Source: Lachnospiraceae bacterium RM5
Lineage (GTDB): Bacteria > Bacillota > Clostridia > Lachnospirales > Lachnospiraceae
Assembly: GCA_900110975.1 (NCBI GenBank)
Contig: FOFK01000002.1
Location: 131,857-195,856, forward strand
Reading direction: 5' to 3'
DNA: 64,000 bases
The notes beneath the pieces are model-generated. The model saw only the letters and a program-made list of their open reading frames with translations, searched no databases and was not told where the DNA came from. Shown here in pieces: positions 35,648-44,699 of the stretch. The translations under genes were made by a program, and so were the position numbers. The stretch's first letter is position 1. Each line of letters begins with the position of its first letter.

Positions 35648-37174
35648 TTATTTAATTTTTTCATCAAGCCATTCTATTCTTTTATCAAACCAGTTCTTAT
35701 TTATCTCAACTTCTGTTTCTATGGTCTTATAGTTAGTAATTCCCCATCTTTTAGAATTCAACCATCTGCTGTCATTTATAGCCTCAGCATCATCATTTAG
35801 AATTTCATCCATATAATCCGATACTTCTTTTTCTATAGTATTTTTAACCTGTAGCCATTCTTTTTTGTATACATCACTAAAATACTCATCTTTAAATAAA
35901 TATGCAAAAAATATCTGGTCATCATTATGCTGGTCAGACCACTCACTCTGCTTTATATACAAAGAATCAAAATCCCACACAGGTCCCATTCTTAACTTAA
36001 ACTTGGTATAATCTTCATTATCAAAATCATACAGATAATAATATACATTTGAGCCTCTTACATCATACTGTCCTAAAACATCCCTTACAAGCACCCATTT
36101 GGCAAATGATTTTTCATCAATATAATCATATATATCATCATCCCCCCATATAAACTTCTCTTCCAGATAATTCATATATGTTCCCATGTTATTAATGTCA
36201 TCAGCTGTAATATCCTCATCTTTTGGATAAACAAAGGTATATCCGATATTTTTTTCCTGGTTTTTTATCTTAAAATATTTATCTTCAGCCCAGAAATAAG
36301 CATCATTTTCAAAAATATAACCATTATCCGTTATATCAATCTTATCTTCAGCTTTTTCAACAGACTCTATTAAAACATAGATTCCTTTATAATCCCCATT
36401 AACAAATACATTTACATATCTGCATTTAGGCGACCAGTTCATATTTAAAAACTTACTCACCTTACATCCTAAGTGGGTATTAAGATTTTCCCCTGAATTT
36501 AACAATATCCATGTTCTGTCTTTATGCCCTTTCCCTGATAAATCAAGCATATTCATTTTTTCATCAAGTTTTATCTTGTAGGATTTTTTATCCCTATGAA
36601 CAGTACTGGTATTGCCTCTTACCTTTATTTTCAAAGAAATATCTTCTACTTTTGTTCCATCAATGTTATAACTTGCCGTAGCCTCTTTATAATCATTATT
36701 TGTTATGGTTTCGCCAAGATATATATCTTTCTCTTTTTTAACTACGTCATATTCAGGATCTTCAAAATCATCTGTAGAAACATCAAGCAATGGAAGGTCA
36801 GGGAATTTATCCATATCCAGCATAATTCTGTCTGCCCTGTAATTTTTCCCCATACTGCCATCTTTATAACATACATAAAGAATAAAATGGAAACAATCTC
36901 CATACTCTCCATCTGTAAAATCAAAATATGTATCCTTTTTACTAAGGAGGTAGGTCTTTACTTCTTTGTTTCCCTGTACTTCTAAAACTACATTTTCAAC
37001 ATCTTTACACTTTGAAGGAATCCATTTAATTTCAATCTTTTTATCACCGCTGATAAATCTTACATCTTTAATATCTGTTCTTACATCTATTACTTCTACA
37101 TAATAAAGTAATCCTAAAAAAATAAAAAAAGAAAAAATAAATATTAAAATGCAAAATAAACTTTTTTTACTCAT
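35648..37174 (-). CDS. CotH kinase family protein
   Basis: A 508-residue protein with an N-terminal membrane segment (about residues 7-27), an extracytoplasmic Ig-like stretch, and a CotH protein-kinase-like domain (about 150-500). Motifs are VRGNTSTVHRDKKSYKIKL, the DRTWILLNSG region, NGDYKGIYVLIESV, and MGPVWDFD, whose Asp is the metal-binding catalytic residue in CotH. CotH phosphorylates spore-coat proteins in Bacillus; many Clostridia have membrane-bound homologues with unknown targets. TTGGAG precedes the start. No cotB-like target is adjacent. Confidence 0.88.
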   Translation of the reverse strand: MSKKSLFCILIFIFSFFIFLGLLYYVEVIDVRTDIKDVRFISGDKKIEIKWIPSKCKDVENVVLEVQGNKEVKTYLLSKKDTYFDFTDGEYGDCFHFILYVCYKDGSMGKNYRADRIMLDMDKFPDLPLLDVSTDDFEDPEYDVVKKEKDIYLGETITNNDYKEATASYNIDGTKVEDISLKIKVRGNTSTVHRDKKSYKIKLDEKMNMLDLSGKGHKDRTWILLNSGENLNTHLGCKVSKFLNMNWSPKCRYVNVFVNGDYKGIYVLIESVEKAEDKIDITDNGYIFENDAYFWAEDKYFKIKNQEKNIGYTFVYPKDEDITADDINNMGTYMNYLEEKFIWGDDDIYDYIDEKSFAKWVLVRDVLGQYDVRGSNVYYYLYDFDNEDYTKFKLRMGPVWDFDSLYIKQSEWSDQHNDDQIFFAYLFKDEYFSDVYKKEWLQVKNTIEKEVSDYMDEILNDDAEAINDSRWLNSKRWGITNYKTIETEVEINKNWFDKRIEWLDEKIK

Positions 37175-37209
37175 TTTTTTAACTCCAATTTTTAAGCCAT
37201 TTCATTATA

Positions 37210-37258
37210 ACAAAAATAAATCGCCACTTAAATACTTTCTTAGAAAATATTAAGTGGC
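37210..37258 (-). terminator. Terminator after the xxxLxxG gene
   Basis: GCCACTTAA (37223-37231) pairs with TTAAGTGGC at 37250-37258, with extra pairing inward, followed on the minus strand by GATTTATTTTTG. It closes the mmpL / xxxLxxG operon. Confidence 0.8.
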
Positions 37259-37297
37259 AATTCATTTTATTAAAGGAGTATAGGTTTTTTACAAATA

Positions 37298-39868
37298 CTA
37301 GCCAATTTTCTCAGTTTCATAAATAAATTTAACGCTTGTAGAGCTTCCCTCTTTTGCATCGGAGAATATCTCATAATCCTTTGCCATATCAATCATTCCT
37401 TTTACTCTGTCCTCAAATCCAGCCAGGTCTTCATCAACAAAATCACTAACCTTTGATATGCCTTCTTCATTAAATGTATCAACGCCATCTTTTAATGTCT
37501 TTGTTCCATCAGTTAAATCACTGCCACCTGATTTTAAATCTCCACCACCATTAACAAGTTTTGAAACATCTGCAGAATCAGGATTTGTTCCTTCACAAAG
37601 CTTAGACACGCCTCCTGCATATTCTGTAAGTCCAAGACTTAATCTTGTGGCACCAGGCAACATCTTATCATTTAAAGCACTATAAAGAGTATTAAGACCA
37701 TTATAAAGAGTATCCATTCCATTACTTAATGTCTTAGAACCATTACTAAGTGCATCAACACCATTTTGTAAATCACCCATCTTATTATTTAATTTATTAG
37801 TACCGCCATATAAAGCACCGGCACCACTTTTTGCTGTATCAATTGCACTATCAAGTTTACTTACACCATTTGAAATAGTACTTGAGCCGGACTGTAAGTT
37901 TTTAACACCATTTTCCAATGCCTGCATATTCTCATTTAATGCACTTGTACCTTCTTTTAACTGTATTGCACCATTATCAATTGTATCTAATGCACCATCA
38001 ACTGTTTCAACACCGGCACTAACTTTTGCAGCACCTTCTGTTAAACTTGTAAGATTAGCATTTAAATCCTCTGTATTCATTGATGTAAGAATCTGATTTA
38101 ATGCTGCATTTGCACCTGCAAGCTGATTAATATTTGCAATATATTCATTTATTTCTTCCTCTGTTAACTGACTTCCTGTAACAGGGCTTATATTTCCTGC
38201 TATTATAGTCTGTAATGTTTCTATATTTGTTGTATTTGTGGCAATCTGTGTATTAATTGTCTGAATCATTGTAGTTAGGCTTTCTGCAAGTTCATTAACA
38301 CCACCGGATACAGCTTTTGCACCATTAGTAAGTCCAATATTTTCATCAGTATCAGCAAATGCTGCATTTAAAGATGATATACCTGATTCTAAGTTTGATG
38401 CACCTGTATTTATTGTATTTACAGCACCTGCAACTGTATTTGTATCAGTAGAACCATATGTTCCAATGCTTCCTGCAAGAGTATCAATTCCTGATGCCAA
38501 TGCATTGGTTCCACTTACAAGTCCCATCTGACCCTTACTGTCATCAAATGCTGCTGAAATTGTATTTAATCCTGAACTTAAAGAAGATGCTCCGGAATTA
38601 ATTGTATTTATTGCACCTGCAACTGTATTTGTATCAGTAGAACCTGCTTTACCAATACTTGATGCAAGAGTACTTGCACCATCACTTAATGAAGAAGCAC
38701 CATTTTTTAATTGCAATGCACCATTAACTGCTCCATCATTATTTCCTACTTTGTTATTTATTTCATTAATTCCTGATAATAAATCATTCATACCATTTGT
38801 AAGCAATGGCGAATTACCATTTAAAAGGCTTACTCCATTAAATACAGTATTTACATATGTATTAACACCATCTGTATACTGGTTAATACCATCACTTAAT
38901 TTATCAGCACCATCAGAAAGCTTAGTGCAACCTTCAGTAAGTTCATCAATCGCTTCTTTAATCTCTTCAACTGATTCATCAAGTGTTTCTTTTGCATCCA
39001 TTTTATCTTCATTAATATTAGCAAGTAAATCTGCTGATGCTACCGTAAGTGTCAAATCAAGAGTAAAGTCTGTTGTATCAGCTTCAATTTCAACTACTTC
39101 AGGAAATTCAACCTTACTTATATTTTTATCACCAAATGAAATATCCCTAAGATTAAGGTTATCGTTAAGGCCAGGGAATGCAAATCCAACAACTATGTAT
39201 CTTGTACCGTCATTAATAATTTTTCCGGAATTTATTTTTACATTGGAGAATTTACTTTCATCAAGCATAAGTCCTGAAATCATTGAAAATGGAACATACA
39301 TCTCTGTATCTTTGCCATTAACCTGTACAGTTTTTTTAGCTTTATTATCATATTCAAATCTGATTTTCACCTTACCTGATTTTCCTTTAATTTCATCAGG
39401 TGTAACTTCCTTATCATCAAGATAATATTTTACGGAAATATCAACCGGAAGCTCCTTATCTGTTTTTCCCTGATAATAAATATCTTTTCCGTCTGCATTC
39501 CATGTAATGGAACCATCTTTATTTTTCTTATAATCTGCATCAGATTTTACATTTTCAATATCTGTAAGATCTGTTTTATCATCAAGCTTTTTGTCTCCGT
39601 TTTTGTTTTTTAACCAGTCACTTACTATTTTTTCCTTAACTTCACCATTCGCATCAGTAAGTACATAAACTGTCTCTTCCTTATCTTCACCTGCTGATGA
39701 TGAAATTTTAAATGTATCTTCTATGGCATTTTCAATCGTCTGTTCATCCTTTGTTTCACCTAAAACCACTGAAACATCTTTATCTTTAAAACCATATAAA
39801 GATACTAATGATGCACATAAAACAACAGCCATTGAAGATGTTAAAACTCTAATAATATTCTTTCTCAT
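37298..39868 (-). CDS. YhgE/Pip-like xxxLxxG heptad-repeat protein
   Basis: An 856-residue protein with a signal peptide or membrane anchor at the N-terminus and a folded part (to about residue 290) holding KGKSGKVKIRFEYDNKAKKTV. The remainder is rich in heptads of the form xxxLxxG (for example LSDGADKLSDGINQYTDG), which make long helical rods. There is no C-terminal membrane domain, unlike full YhgE/Pip proteins. It lies 14 bp after the MMPL exporter gene. Such pairs are common in Firmicutes, and the rod protein probably acts as an extracellular partner of the exporter. The repeats are real protein repeats and not assembly error. Confidence 0.85.
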   Translation of the reverse strand: MRKNIIRVLTSSMAVVLCASLVSLYGFKDKDVSVVLGETKDEQTIENAIEDTFKISSSAGEDKEETVYVLTDANGEVKEKIVSDWLKNKNGDKKLDDKTDLTDIENVKSDADYKKNKDGSITWNADGKDIYYQGKTDKELPVDISVKYYLDDKEVTPDEIKGKSGKVKIRFEYDNKAKKTVQVNGKDTEMYVPFSMISGLMLDESKFSNVKINSGKIINDGTRYIVVGFAFPGLNDNLNLRDISFGDKNISKVEFPEVVEIEADTTDFTLDLTLTVASADLLANINEDKMDAKETLDESVEEIKEAIDELTEGCTKLSDGADKLSDGINQYTDGVNTYVNTVFNGVSLLNGNSPLLTNGMNDLLSGINEINNKVGNNDGAVNGALQLKNGASSLSDGASTLASSIGKAGSTDTNTVAGAINTINSGASSLSSGLNTISAAFDDSKGQMGLVSGTNALASGIDTLAGSIGTYGSTDTNTVAGAVNTINTGASNLESGISSLNAAFADTDENIGLTNGAKAVSGGVNELAESLTTMIQTINTQIATNTTNIETLQTIIAGNISPVTGSQLTEEEINEYIANINQLAGANAALNQILTSMNTEDLNANLTSLTEGAAKVSAGVETVDGALDTIDNGAIQLKEGTSALNENMQALENGVKNLQSGSSTISNGVSKLDSAIDTAKSGAGALYGGTNKLNNKMGDLQNGVDALSNGSKTLSNGMDTLYNGLNTLYSALNDKMLPGATRLSLGLTEYAGGVSKLCEGTNPDSADVSKLVNGGGDLKSGGSDLTDGTKTLKDGVDTFNEEGISKVSDFVDEDLAGFEDRVKGMIDMAKDYEIFSDAKEGSSTSVKFIYETEKIG

Positions 39869-39882
39869 ACAAACCTACCTCC

Positions 39883-41961
39883 TTAGTTTTCTTTTGGAAG
39901 AAAACCTTTACTTGTTCTAATAATAACTCCATCTAATAACATAAACATTGCAGGTAATAAAAATACTACCATTACAAAACTTATAATTGCGCCTCTGGCA
40001 AGCAATATACAAAGAGAACTAATCATATCGATACTTGAATAAATACCTACACCAATTGTAGCTGCAAAGAAACTTAATGCACTAACCATGACTGATGGTA
40101 CAGAACCATTTACGGCACTTACAATAGCATCTCTCTTCTGCTCGCCTAAAGATCTTGCCTTTTTATATTTATTTGTCATTAAAATTGCATAATCAACCGT
40201 TGCACCTAACTGAATCGTACCTATAACGACACTTGCAATAAATGGAAGCTTTGTTCCTGTAAATGCCGGTATTCCCATATTAATAAATATTCCAAGTTCT
40301 ATTACAAAGACCAGAATAAATGGCAATGAAATAGATTTTAAAACAACTGCAATAATAAGGAATACAAGTAAAATTGATACAAAACTTACAATCTTAAAAT
40401 CTTTATCAGTAATATTTATAAGGTCCTTTGTACAAGGTGCTTCACCGATAAGCATTGCATTTTTATCATATTTCTTAACAATAACTGATAACTTATCAAT
40501 CTGTTCATTAACCTCGTCACTTGCATTTTCATACTGACTCTGAATAAGAATAAGTTTATATTTTCCATTATCAAATTCTGTCTTTATGGAATCAGGTATC
40601 ATTTCACTTGGAACTAAAGAGCCCTTAAGACTATCCATTCCAACCGCAAGCTTTACACCTTCTACATCATTTAATTCATCTATCATCATTGATGTATCTG
40701 CTGAAGACATGTCAGAAGAACATAAAACCATGTGCTGTACACCCATGTCGTAGTCTTCAAGTAAAGTTCTTCTTCCACTAACACTTTGATAATTATCAGG
40801 AAGTGTTCCTACTAAATCATAATAAACTTCAGTATGTGTATATCCGTATAATGCAGGTATCATTATTAAAACAAAAATTGCTATTAAAACTTTATTATAT
40901 TTTGTTATGAATTTTCCAAGTTTATTTATCTCCGGAATTATAGGTTTATGATTTGTCTTTGTAATCGCCTTATCAAATATAAGTAACATTGATGGAAGTA
41001 CAGTTACGCAGCAAAGAACACCTATCATAACACCTTTAGCCATAATAATTCCTATATCAAGTCCGAATGTAAATGTCATGAAGCACATTGAGATAAATCC
41101 AGCCACCGTTGTAATGGAACTTCCAACAACAGATACCAATGTATTTGAAATTGCATGTGCCATCGCCCTGTCATTATCATCAGGATATTTTTCTTTATAT
41201 TCTTCATATGTATGCCATAAGAATATTGAATAATCCATGGTTACGGCAAGCTGTAATACCGCCGCTAAAGCTTCAGTAAGGAATGACATTTCCATATTTA
41301 TAACATTGCTTCCCATATTATAAACAATGGCCATTCCTATACTTAATAAGAAAAATATTGGTGCTAAGAACGAATCAACGGTAAGAGATAAAATAATTAT
41401 TGATAAGATAACTGCAATTACAACATATATAACAGCCTCTGTATTACAGATGGTTTTTATATCTGCGATAACTGCTGACATACCACTTTGAATCACTTCA
41501 CCTTTTGTCACCTTATCTATATTTCTTATAGCCTCTAAAGTCTCATCATCTGATGATGCCGTATCAAAAGTAACTATAAATATAGTGGAGTCAACATCTG
41601 AGTTAATAAACGCATCTTTAACTTCACTTGGAAGCACATCCATTGGCACACTTAAATCAGCAAGTGAATCATACCACAATACCTTATTAACATGCTTTAT
41701 ATCTTTTATCTTCTTTTCAAGTTCCACTACTTTCTTCTCATCCATGCCATCAACTATACATATTGAGAAACCTCCGGTTCCAAACTCATCAGTAAGAATC
41801 TTCTGTCCCTTCATTGTATCAATACTTGATGGAAGATAAGATAATATATCATAATTTATCCTGGTATTTAAAAATATGATAACTGCCGGTATAAGTAGCA
41901 AAAGACCTATAATAAATATAGGAATCTTGTATTTAACTATCTTTTTTGATAAATTAAGCAT
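39883..41961 (-). CDS. MMPL/RND family transporter
   Basis: A 692-residue RND-type exporter with two repeats, each of one helix, a large outside loop, and five helices; twelve helices in all. The family signature appears in the helices: MDYSIFLWHTYEE (first half) and TVDYAILMTNKYKKA (second half), with Asp/Tyr pairs that carry protons in MmpL proteins. AGAGGAAGAG precedes the start. It is divergent from a TetR gene and shares a two-operator promoter region. Substrates are likely lipids or drugs; the sequence does not say which. Confidence 0.92.
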   Translation of the reverse strand: MLNLSKKIVKYKIPIFIIGLLLLIPAVIIFLNTRINYDILSYLPSSIDTMKGQKILTDEFGTGGFSICIVDGMDEKKVVELEKKIKDIKHVNKVLWYDSLADLSVPMDVLPSEVKDAFINSDVDSTIFIVTFDTASSDDETLEAIRNIDKVTKGEVIQSGMSAVIADIKTICNTEAVIYVVIAVILSIIILSLTVDSFLAPIFFLLSIGMAIVYNMGSNVINMEMSFLTEALAAVLQLAVTMDYSIFLWHTYEEYKEKYPDDNDRAMAHAISNTLVSVVGSSITTVAGFISMCFMTFTFGLDIGIIMAKGVMIGVLCCVTVLPSMLLIFDKAITKTNHKPIIPEINKLGKFITKYNKVLIAIFVLIMIPALYGYTHTEVYYDLVGTLPDNYQSVSGRRTLLEDYDMGVQHMVLCSSDMSSADTSMMIDELNDVEGVKLAVGMDSLKGSLVPSEMIPDSIKTEFDNGKYKLILIQSQYENASDEVNEQIDKLSVIVKKYDKNAMLIGEAPCTKDLINITDKDFKIVSFVSILLVFLIIAVVLKSISLPFILVFVIELGIFINMGIPAFTGTKLPFIASVVIGTIQLGATVDYAILMTNKYKKARSLGEQKRDAIVSAVNGSVPSVMVSALSFFAATIGVGIYSSIDMISSLCILLARGAIISFVMVVFLLPAMFMLLDGVIIRTSKGFLPKEN

Positions 41962-42005
41962 TTTCTCTTCCTCTTTTCATTTTGTTATTTTATAAAATTT
42001 TAAAA

Positions 42006-42062
42006 TTGACCAGTAGTCATTTCTTTGATATAATATATAACATAAAAATGACCATCGGTCAA
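42006..42062. promoter_or_regulatory. Dual operators with overlapping divergent promoters (tetR / mmpL)
   Basis: Two 13-bp near-palindromes, TGACCAGTAGTCA (42007-42019) and TGACCATCGGTCA (42049-42061), lie 42 bp apart centre to centre (four helical turns). Each supplies the -35 hexamer TTGACC of one promoter. On the plus strand it is TTGACC 42006-42011, 17 bp, TATAAT 42029-42034 (for tetR). On the minus strand it is TTGACC 42062-42057, 17 bp, TATATA 42039-42034 (for mmpL). Binding of the TetR protein should block both. Confidence 0.85.
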
Positions 42063-42174
42063 TAACTATTTTTGCTATTTAATGAATTTTTTTATTTATA
42101 TCCATCTTGCGCATTATTTTCCTATAATATAGAATAATTATATGTAACAGGATGTTGGACTGGAGGTTTGTATT

Positions 42175-42777
42175 TTGAGTAAGGTAGAATTAAACAAAAA
42201 ACAAAAAAGAGAATCCTTACTGGATTCTGCATTTGATTTATTTATTAAAAATGGTATAAACAAGACTTCCATTGCAGATATTGCAAAGAATTCAGGTGTT
42301 GCCAAAGGTACTTTTTACCTTTATTTTAAAGATAAATATGATATAAGAAATATTTTAATTGCCCATAAAGCAAGTCAGTTATTTGCATCTGCAGATGCCG
42401 CTTTACAAAAAGAAAAAATTACTGATGTAATTGAACAGATAATATTTATTGCAAATCATATAATAGATGACCTTAATAAAGATAAATCATTACTTCTCTT
42501 TGTTGCAAAGAATTTAAGCTGGGGAATATTTAAATCTTCCCTTATTAATTCAAAAAATTATGATGATCTGGATTTCTATGATATTTATAATAAATTAATA
42601 AATCAGGACCAATACAAATTTATTGATCCTGAAATAATGATTTTTATGATAATAGAACTTATAAGTTCCACATGTTACAGCTCTATATTATACAATGAGC
42701 CTGTTGAAATAGAGAAATTAAAACCTTATCTATTTAATTCTGTAAGAGCTATAATAAACGAGCACGTTGTTGCATAG
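42175..42777 (+). CDS. TetR family transcriptional regulator
   Basis: A 200-residue regulator. The N-terminal helix-turn-helix is FIKNGINKTSIADIAKNSGVAKGTFYLYFKDKYDIR, described here as residues 20-55, which is a clear TetR signature. The C-terminal ligand-binding region is not related to a known sensor by eye. The start codon is TTG at 42175, with GGAGGTTTGTAT before it. It is divergent from the MMPL operon and the two operators between them make it the likely local repressor and autoregulator. Confidence 0.94.
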   Translation: MSKVELNKKQKRESLLDSAFDLFIKNGINKTSIADIAKNSGVAKGTFYLYFKDKYDIRNILIAHKASQLFASADAALQKEKITDVIEQIIFIANHIIDDLNKDKSLLLFVAKNLSWGIFKSSLINSKNYDDLDFYDIYNKLINQDQYKFIDPEIMIFMIIELISSTCYSSILYNEPVEIEKLKPYLFNSVRAIINEHVVA

Positions 42778-42794
42778 AATTGAAAATATAACAT

Positions 42795-42848
42795 AAAAAT
42801 ACCGATCTTAATTATTAGAATCATCTAACAATTATGGTCGGTATTTTT
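42795..42848. terminator. Bidirectional terminator between tetR and dacF
   Basis: AAAAATACCGA (42795-42805) pairs with TCGGTATTTTT (42838-42848). T runs occur in both directions, so it can stop the convergent tetR and dacF transcripts. Confidence 0.85.
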
Positions 42849-42865
42849 CTATAACTTTTTATAAT

Positions 42866-44083
42866 TTAATTTACAGTTTCTGCAGCCTCAGAAGTTTCTG
42901 CAGAATTACTGTCTGTAGCACTTTCATTTACGGATGTATTCACATTAGGATCCGGTTCCACAACAACAGTTCCACTGTTTAATACCACTCCTTCACCTGT
43001 ATAACCTTCTGCAAATTTAGCATATAAATAAAATGCATCTGTTATTGAATCCCAATATGTTCCTTCTGCTTTTGAAGTAACGAGCACATAAGCCTTATCA
43101 TTTGAAGTCGCATAAGTTACAAGACAATGTCCTGCTTCATTTGTAAATCCTGTTTTTCCACCGGTTATTGTAACTCCAGGCACCTCTGTTCCATACATAC
43201 GGCTAAACAAATTACTTGTAAGATCTAATCCTTCAGGATGAGCTTCTGTAGCAGCTGTTTTATACTGATAAGTAGAAAGAATTTCCTTACATGTTTCATT
43301 TTCCATCGCTGCCTTCATAATAATCGCCATATCTGTAGGAGTTGTATAATGATTTTCATCATGAAGTCCTGATGTATTTACAAAATGAGTATCTTTTAAA
43401 TTAAGCTCTTCACATTTCGCATTCATAAGTTTTACAAATTCTTCTTCAGAACCTGAAATTAAATTTGCAAGACCTATAGCTGAATCAGCACCTGATGGTA
43501 AAATAAGTCCATATAATAAATCCTTTGCACTAACTGTTTCATTTCCTGCAAATCCGGCAACTGAAGCTTCCTGGACATATAACTCACTTGCAAGTTCAGG
43601 TGGAATTGTATATGTAGCATCAAGGCTGTCTAAATTTTCAACCGCAACTAAAAGAGTCATAACCTTTGTCATTGATGCAGGATAAATTCTTGTATCTGCA
43701 TTTTTACCTGCTATAACCTTATTTTCATTAACATCAAGAAGTGCTACATTTAAACTCTTAACATTCTCTACACCACTTATATCCACAAAATCTTCCGATA
43801 CTTCAGGATATTTATTTACTTCCTCTTCAACCACCGGTTCATTTTCTATAACCTGACCTGAAGATGCAACCTTTACTTTATCTTTATTACTGCTATTTTT
43901 TTTATTTTTTCCAACAGAATTCACCGCCAAAACAACACCAAAAAAGATTAAGACCAGAACAGTTACACATATAAGTGTTCTGATAATCATCTTTCTTCTT
44001 CTTTTTTTTCTTTTTTGTTCTCGTCTGATTTTTCTTTCTTTTTCAGTAAGAAAAGTTTTTGGTTTATCAAATCTGTTATTCAT
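42866..44083 (-). CDS. dacF: D-alanyl-D-alanine carboxypeptidase (DacF/PBP5-type)
   Basis: A 405-residue penicillin-binding carboxypeptidase that trims the terminal D-Ala from peptidoglycan stems. The SxxK motif is in PASMTKVMTLL, the SxN position reads SGADSA rather than SGN, and KTG is in GGKTGFTNEAGH. A basic N-terminus and one membrane helix (about 30-55) precede a Lys/Ser/Glu-rich linker; the C-terminus ends with a Ser/Glu/Ala-rich tail and no amphipathic anchor. CGGAGGAAGAC precedes the start. The change in the second motif is worth noting but occurs in some relatives. Confidence 0.92.
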   Translation of the reverse strand: MNNRFDKPKTFLTEKERKIRREQKRKKRRRKMIIRTLICVTVLVLIFFGVVLAVNSVGKNKKNSSNKDKVKVASSGQVIENEPVVEEEVNKYPEVSEDFVDISGVENVKSLNVALLDVNENKVIAGKNADTRIYPASMTKVMTLLVAVENLDSLDATYTIPPELASELYVQEASVAGFAGNETVSAKDLLYGLILPSGADSAIGLANLISGSEEEFVKLMNAKCEELNLKDTHFVNTSGLHDENHYTTPTDMAIIMKAAMENETCKEILSTYQYKTAATEAHPEGLDLTSNLFSRMYGTEVPGVTITGGKTGFTNEAGHCLVTYATSNDKAYVLVTSKAEGTYWDSITDAFYLYAKFAEGYTGEGVVLNSGTVVVEPDPNVNTSVNESATDSNSAETSEAAETVN

Positions 44084-44143
44084 GTCTTCCTCCGAATTTC
44101 TTACAACCGCTAAATATATTTAGCATTTTCATATTTTGCTCTT

Positions 44144-44668
44144 TTATTTTCCTTCATAACAAATAACTGAAGAAACATCATATCCTTTAAGCATATCTCT
44201 GCCTTTTAAACCTTTAAGTTCCATAAGAAAATCAATCTTTACAACTTCACCACCAAGTCTTTCTATAAGATTAATAATAGCTTTTGTTGTACCGCCTGTT
44301 GCAATCAAATCGTCAATAATAACAACTTTCTGTCCCGGTTTAATACTATCCTTATGAATCTCAAGTTCAGATGTTCCATATTCAAGAGCATACTCTTCTC
44401 TTATAGTTTCTCTTGGAAGCTTGCCAGGCTTTCTTACTAAAATAAATGGCTTATGCATATTATATGCAATAGGCATTCCAAAAATAAATCCTCTGGATTC
44501 AGGTCCTACAATAAGATCAAAGTCTAATCCATTTAAATTTTTTTCAAGTCCGTCAATAGCAAGCTTAAGTCCGTCTGCTTCCTGTAAAATTCCTGTCACA
44601 TCACGAAATACGATTCCCTCTTCAGGAAAATCTTTTATTGATATTACATAATCTTCTAATTTCTTCAT
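44144..44668 (-). CDS. apt: Adenine phosphoribosyltransferase
   Basis: Apt salvages adenine with PRPP to AMP. The 174-residue protein has FPEEGIVFRDVTGIL at the N-terminus, VGPESRGFIFG, and the PRPP-binding VVIIDDLIATGGTT. Length is typical. The ATG at 44668 is favoured over the one two codons upstream because GGGAGGAC lies at better distance. It follows recJ on the same strand by 31 bp, a pair common in Clostridia (recJ-apt, often with relA). Confidence 0.96.
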   Translation of the reverse strand: MKKLEDYVISIKDFPEEGIVFRDVTGILQEADGLKLAIDGLEKNLNGLDFDLIVGPESRGFIFGMPIAYNMHKPFILVRKPGKLPRETIREEYALEYGTSELEIHKDSIKPGQKVVIIDDLIATGGTTKAIINLIERLGGEVVKIDFLMELKGLKGRDMLKGYDVSSVICYEGK

Positions 44669-44699
44669 TGACATGTCCTCCCTTTTTACATCAACGATT

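Noticed and set aside
38751-39425. Long plus-strand open frame opposite the heptad-repeat gene
   Set aside because: It is a shadow of the repeated codons on the other strand and has no ribosome binding site or family features.
37298-39868. Many near-repeats at DNA level inside this gene
   Set aside because: They follow the protein heptads (xxxLxxG) in frame and are explained by the coding sequence.
44109-44124. 16-bp palindrome GCTAAATATATTTAGC between apt and dacF
   Set aside because: Short, AT-rich and single; could be an operator but nothing supports it.
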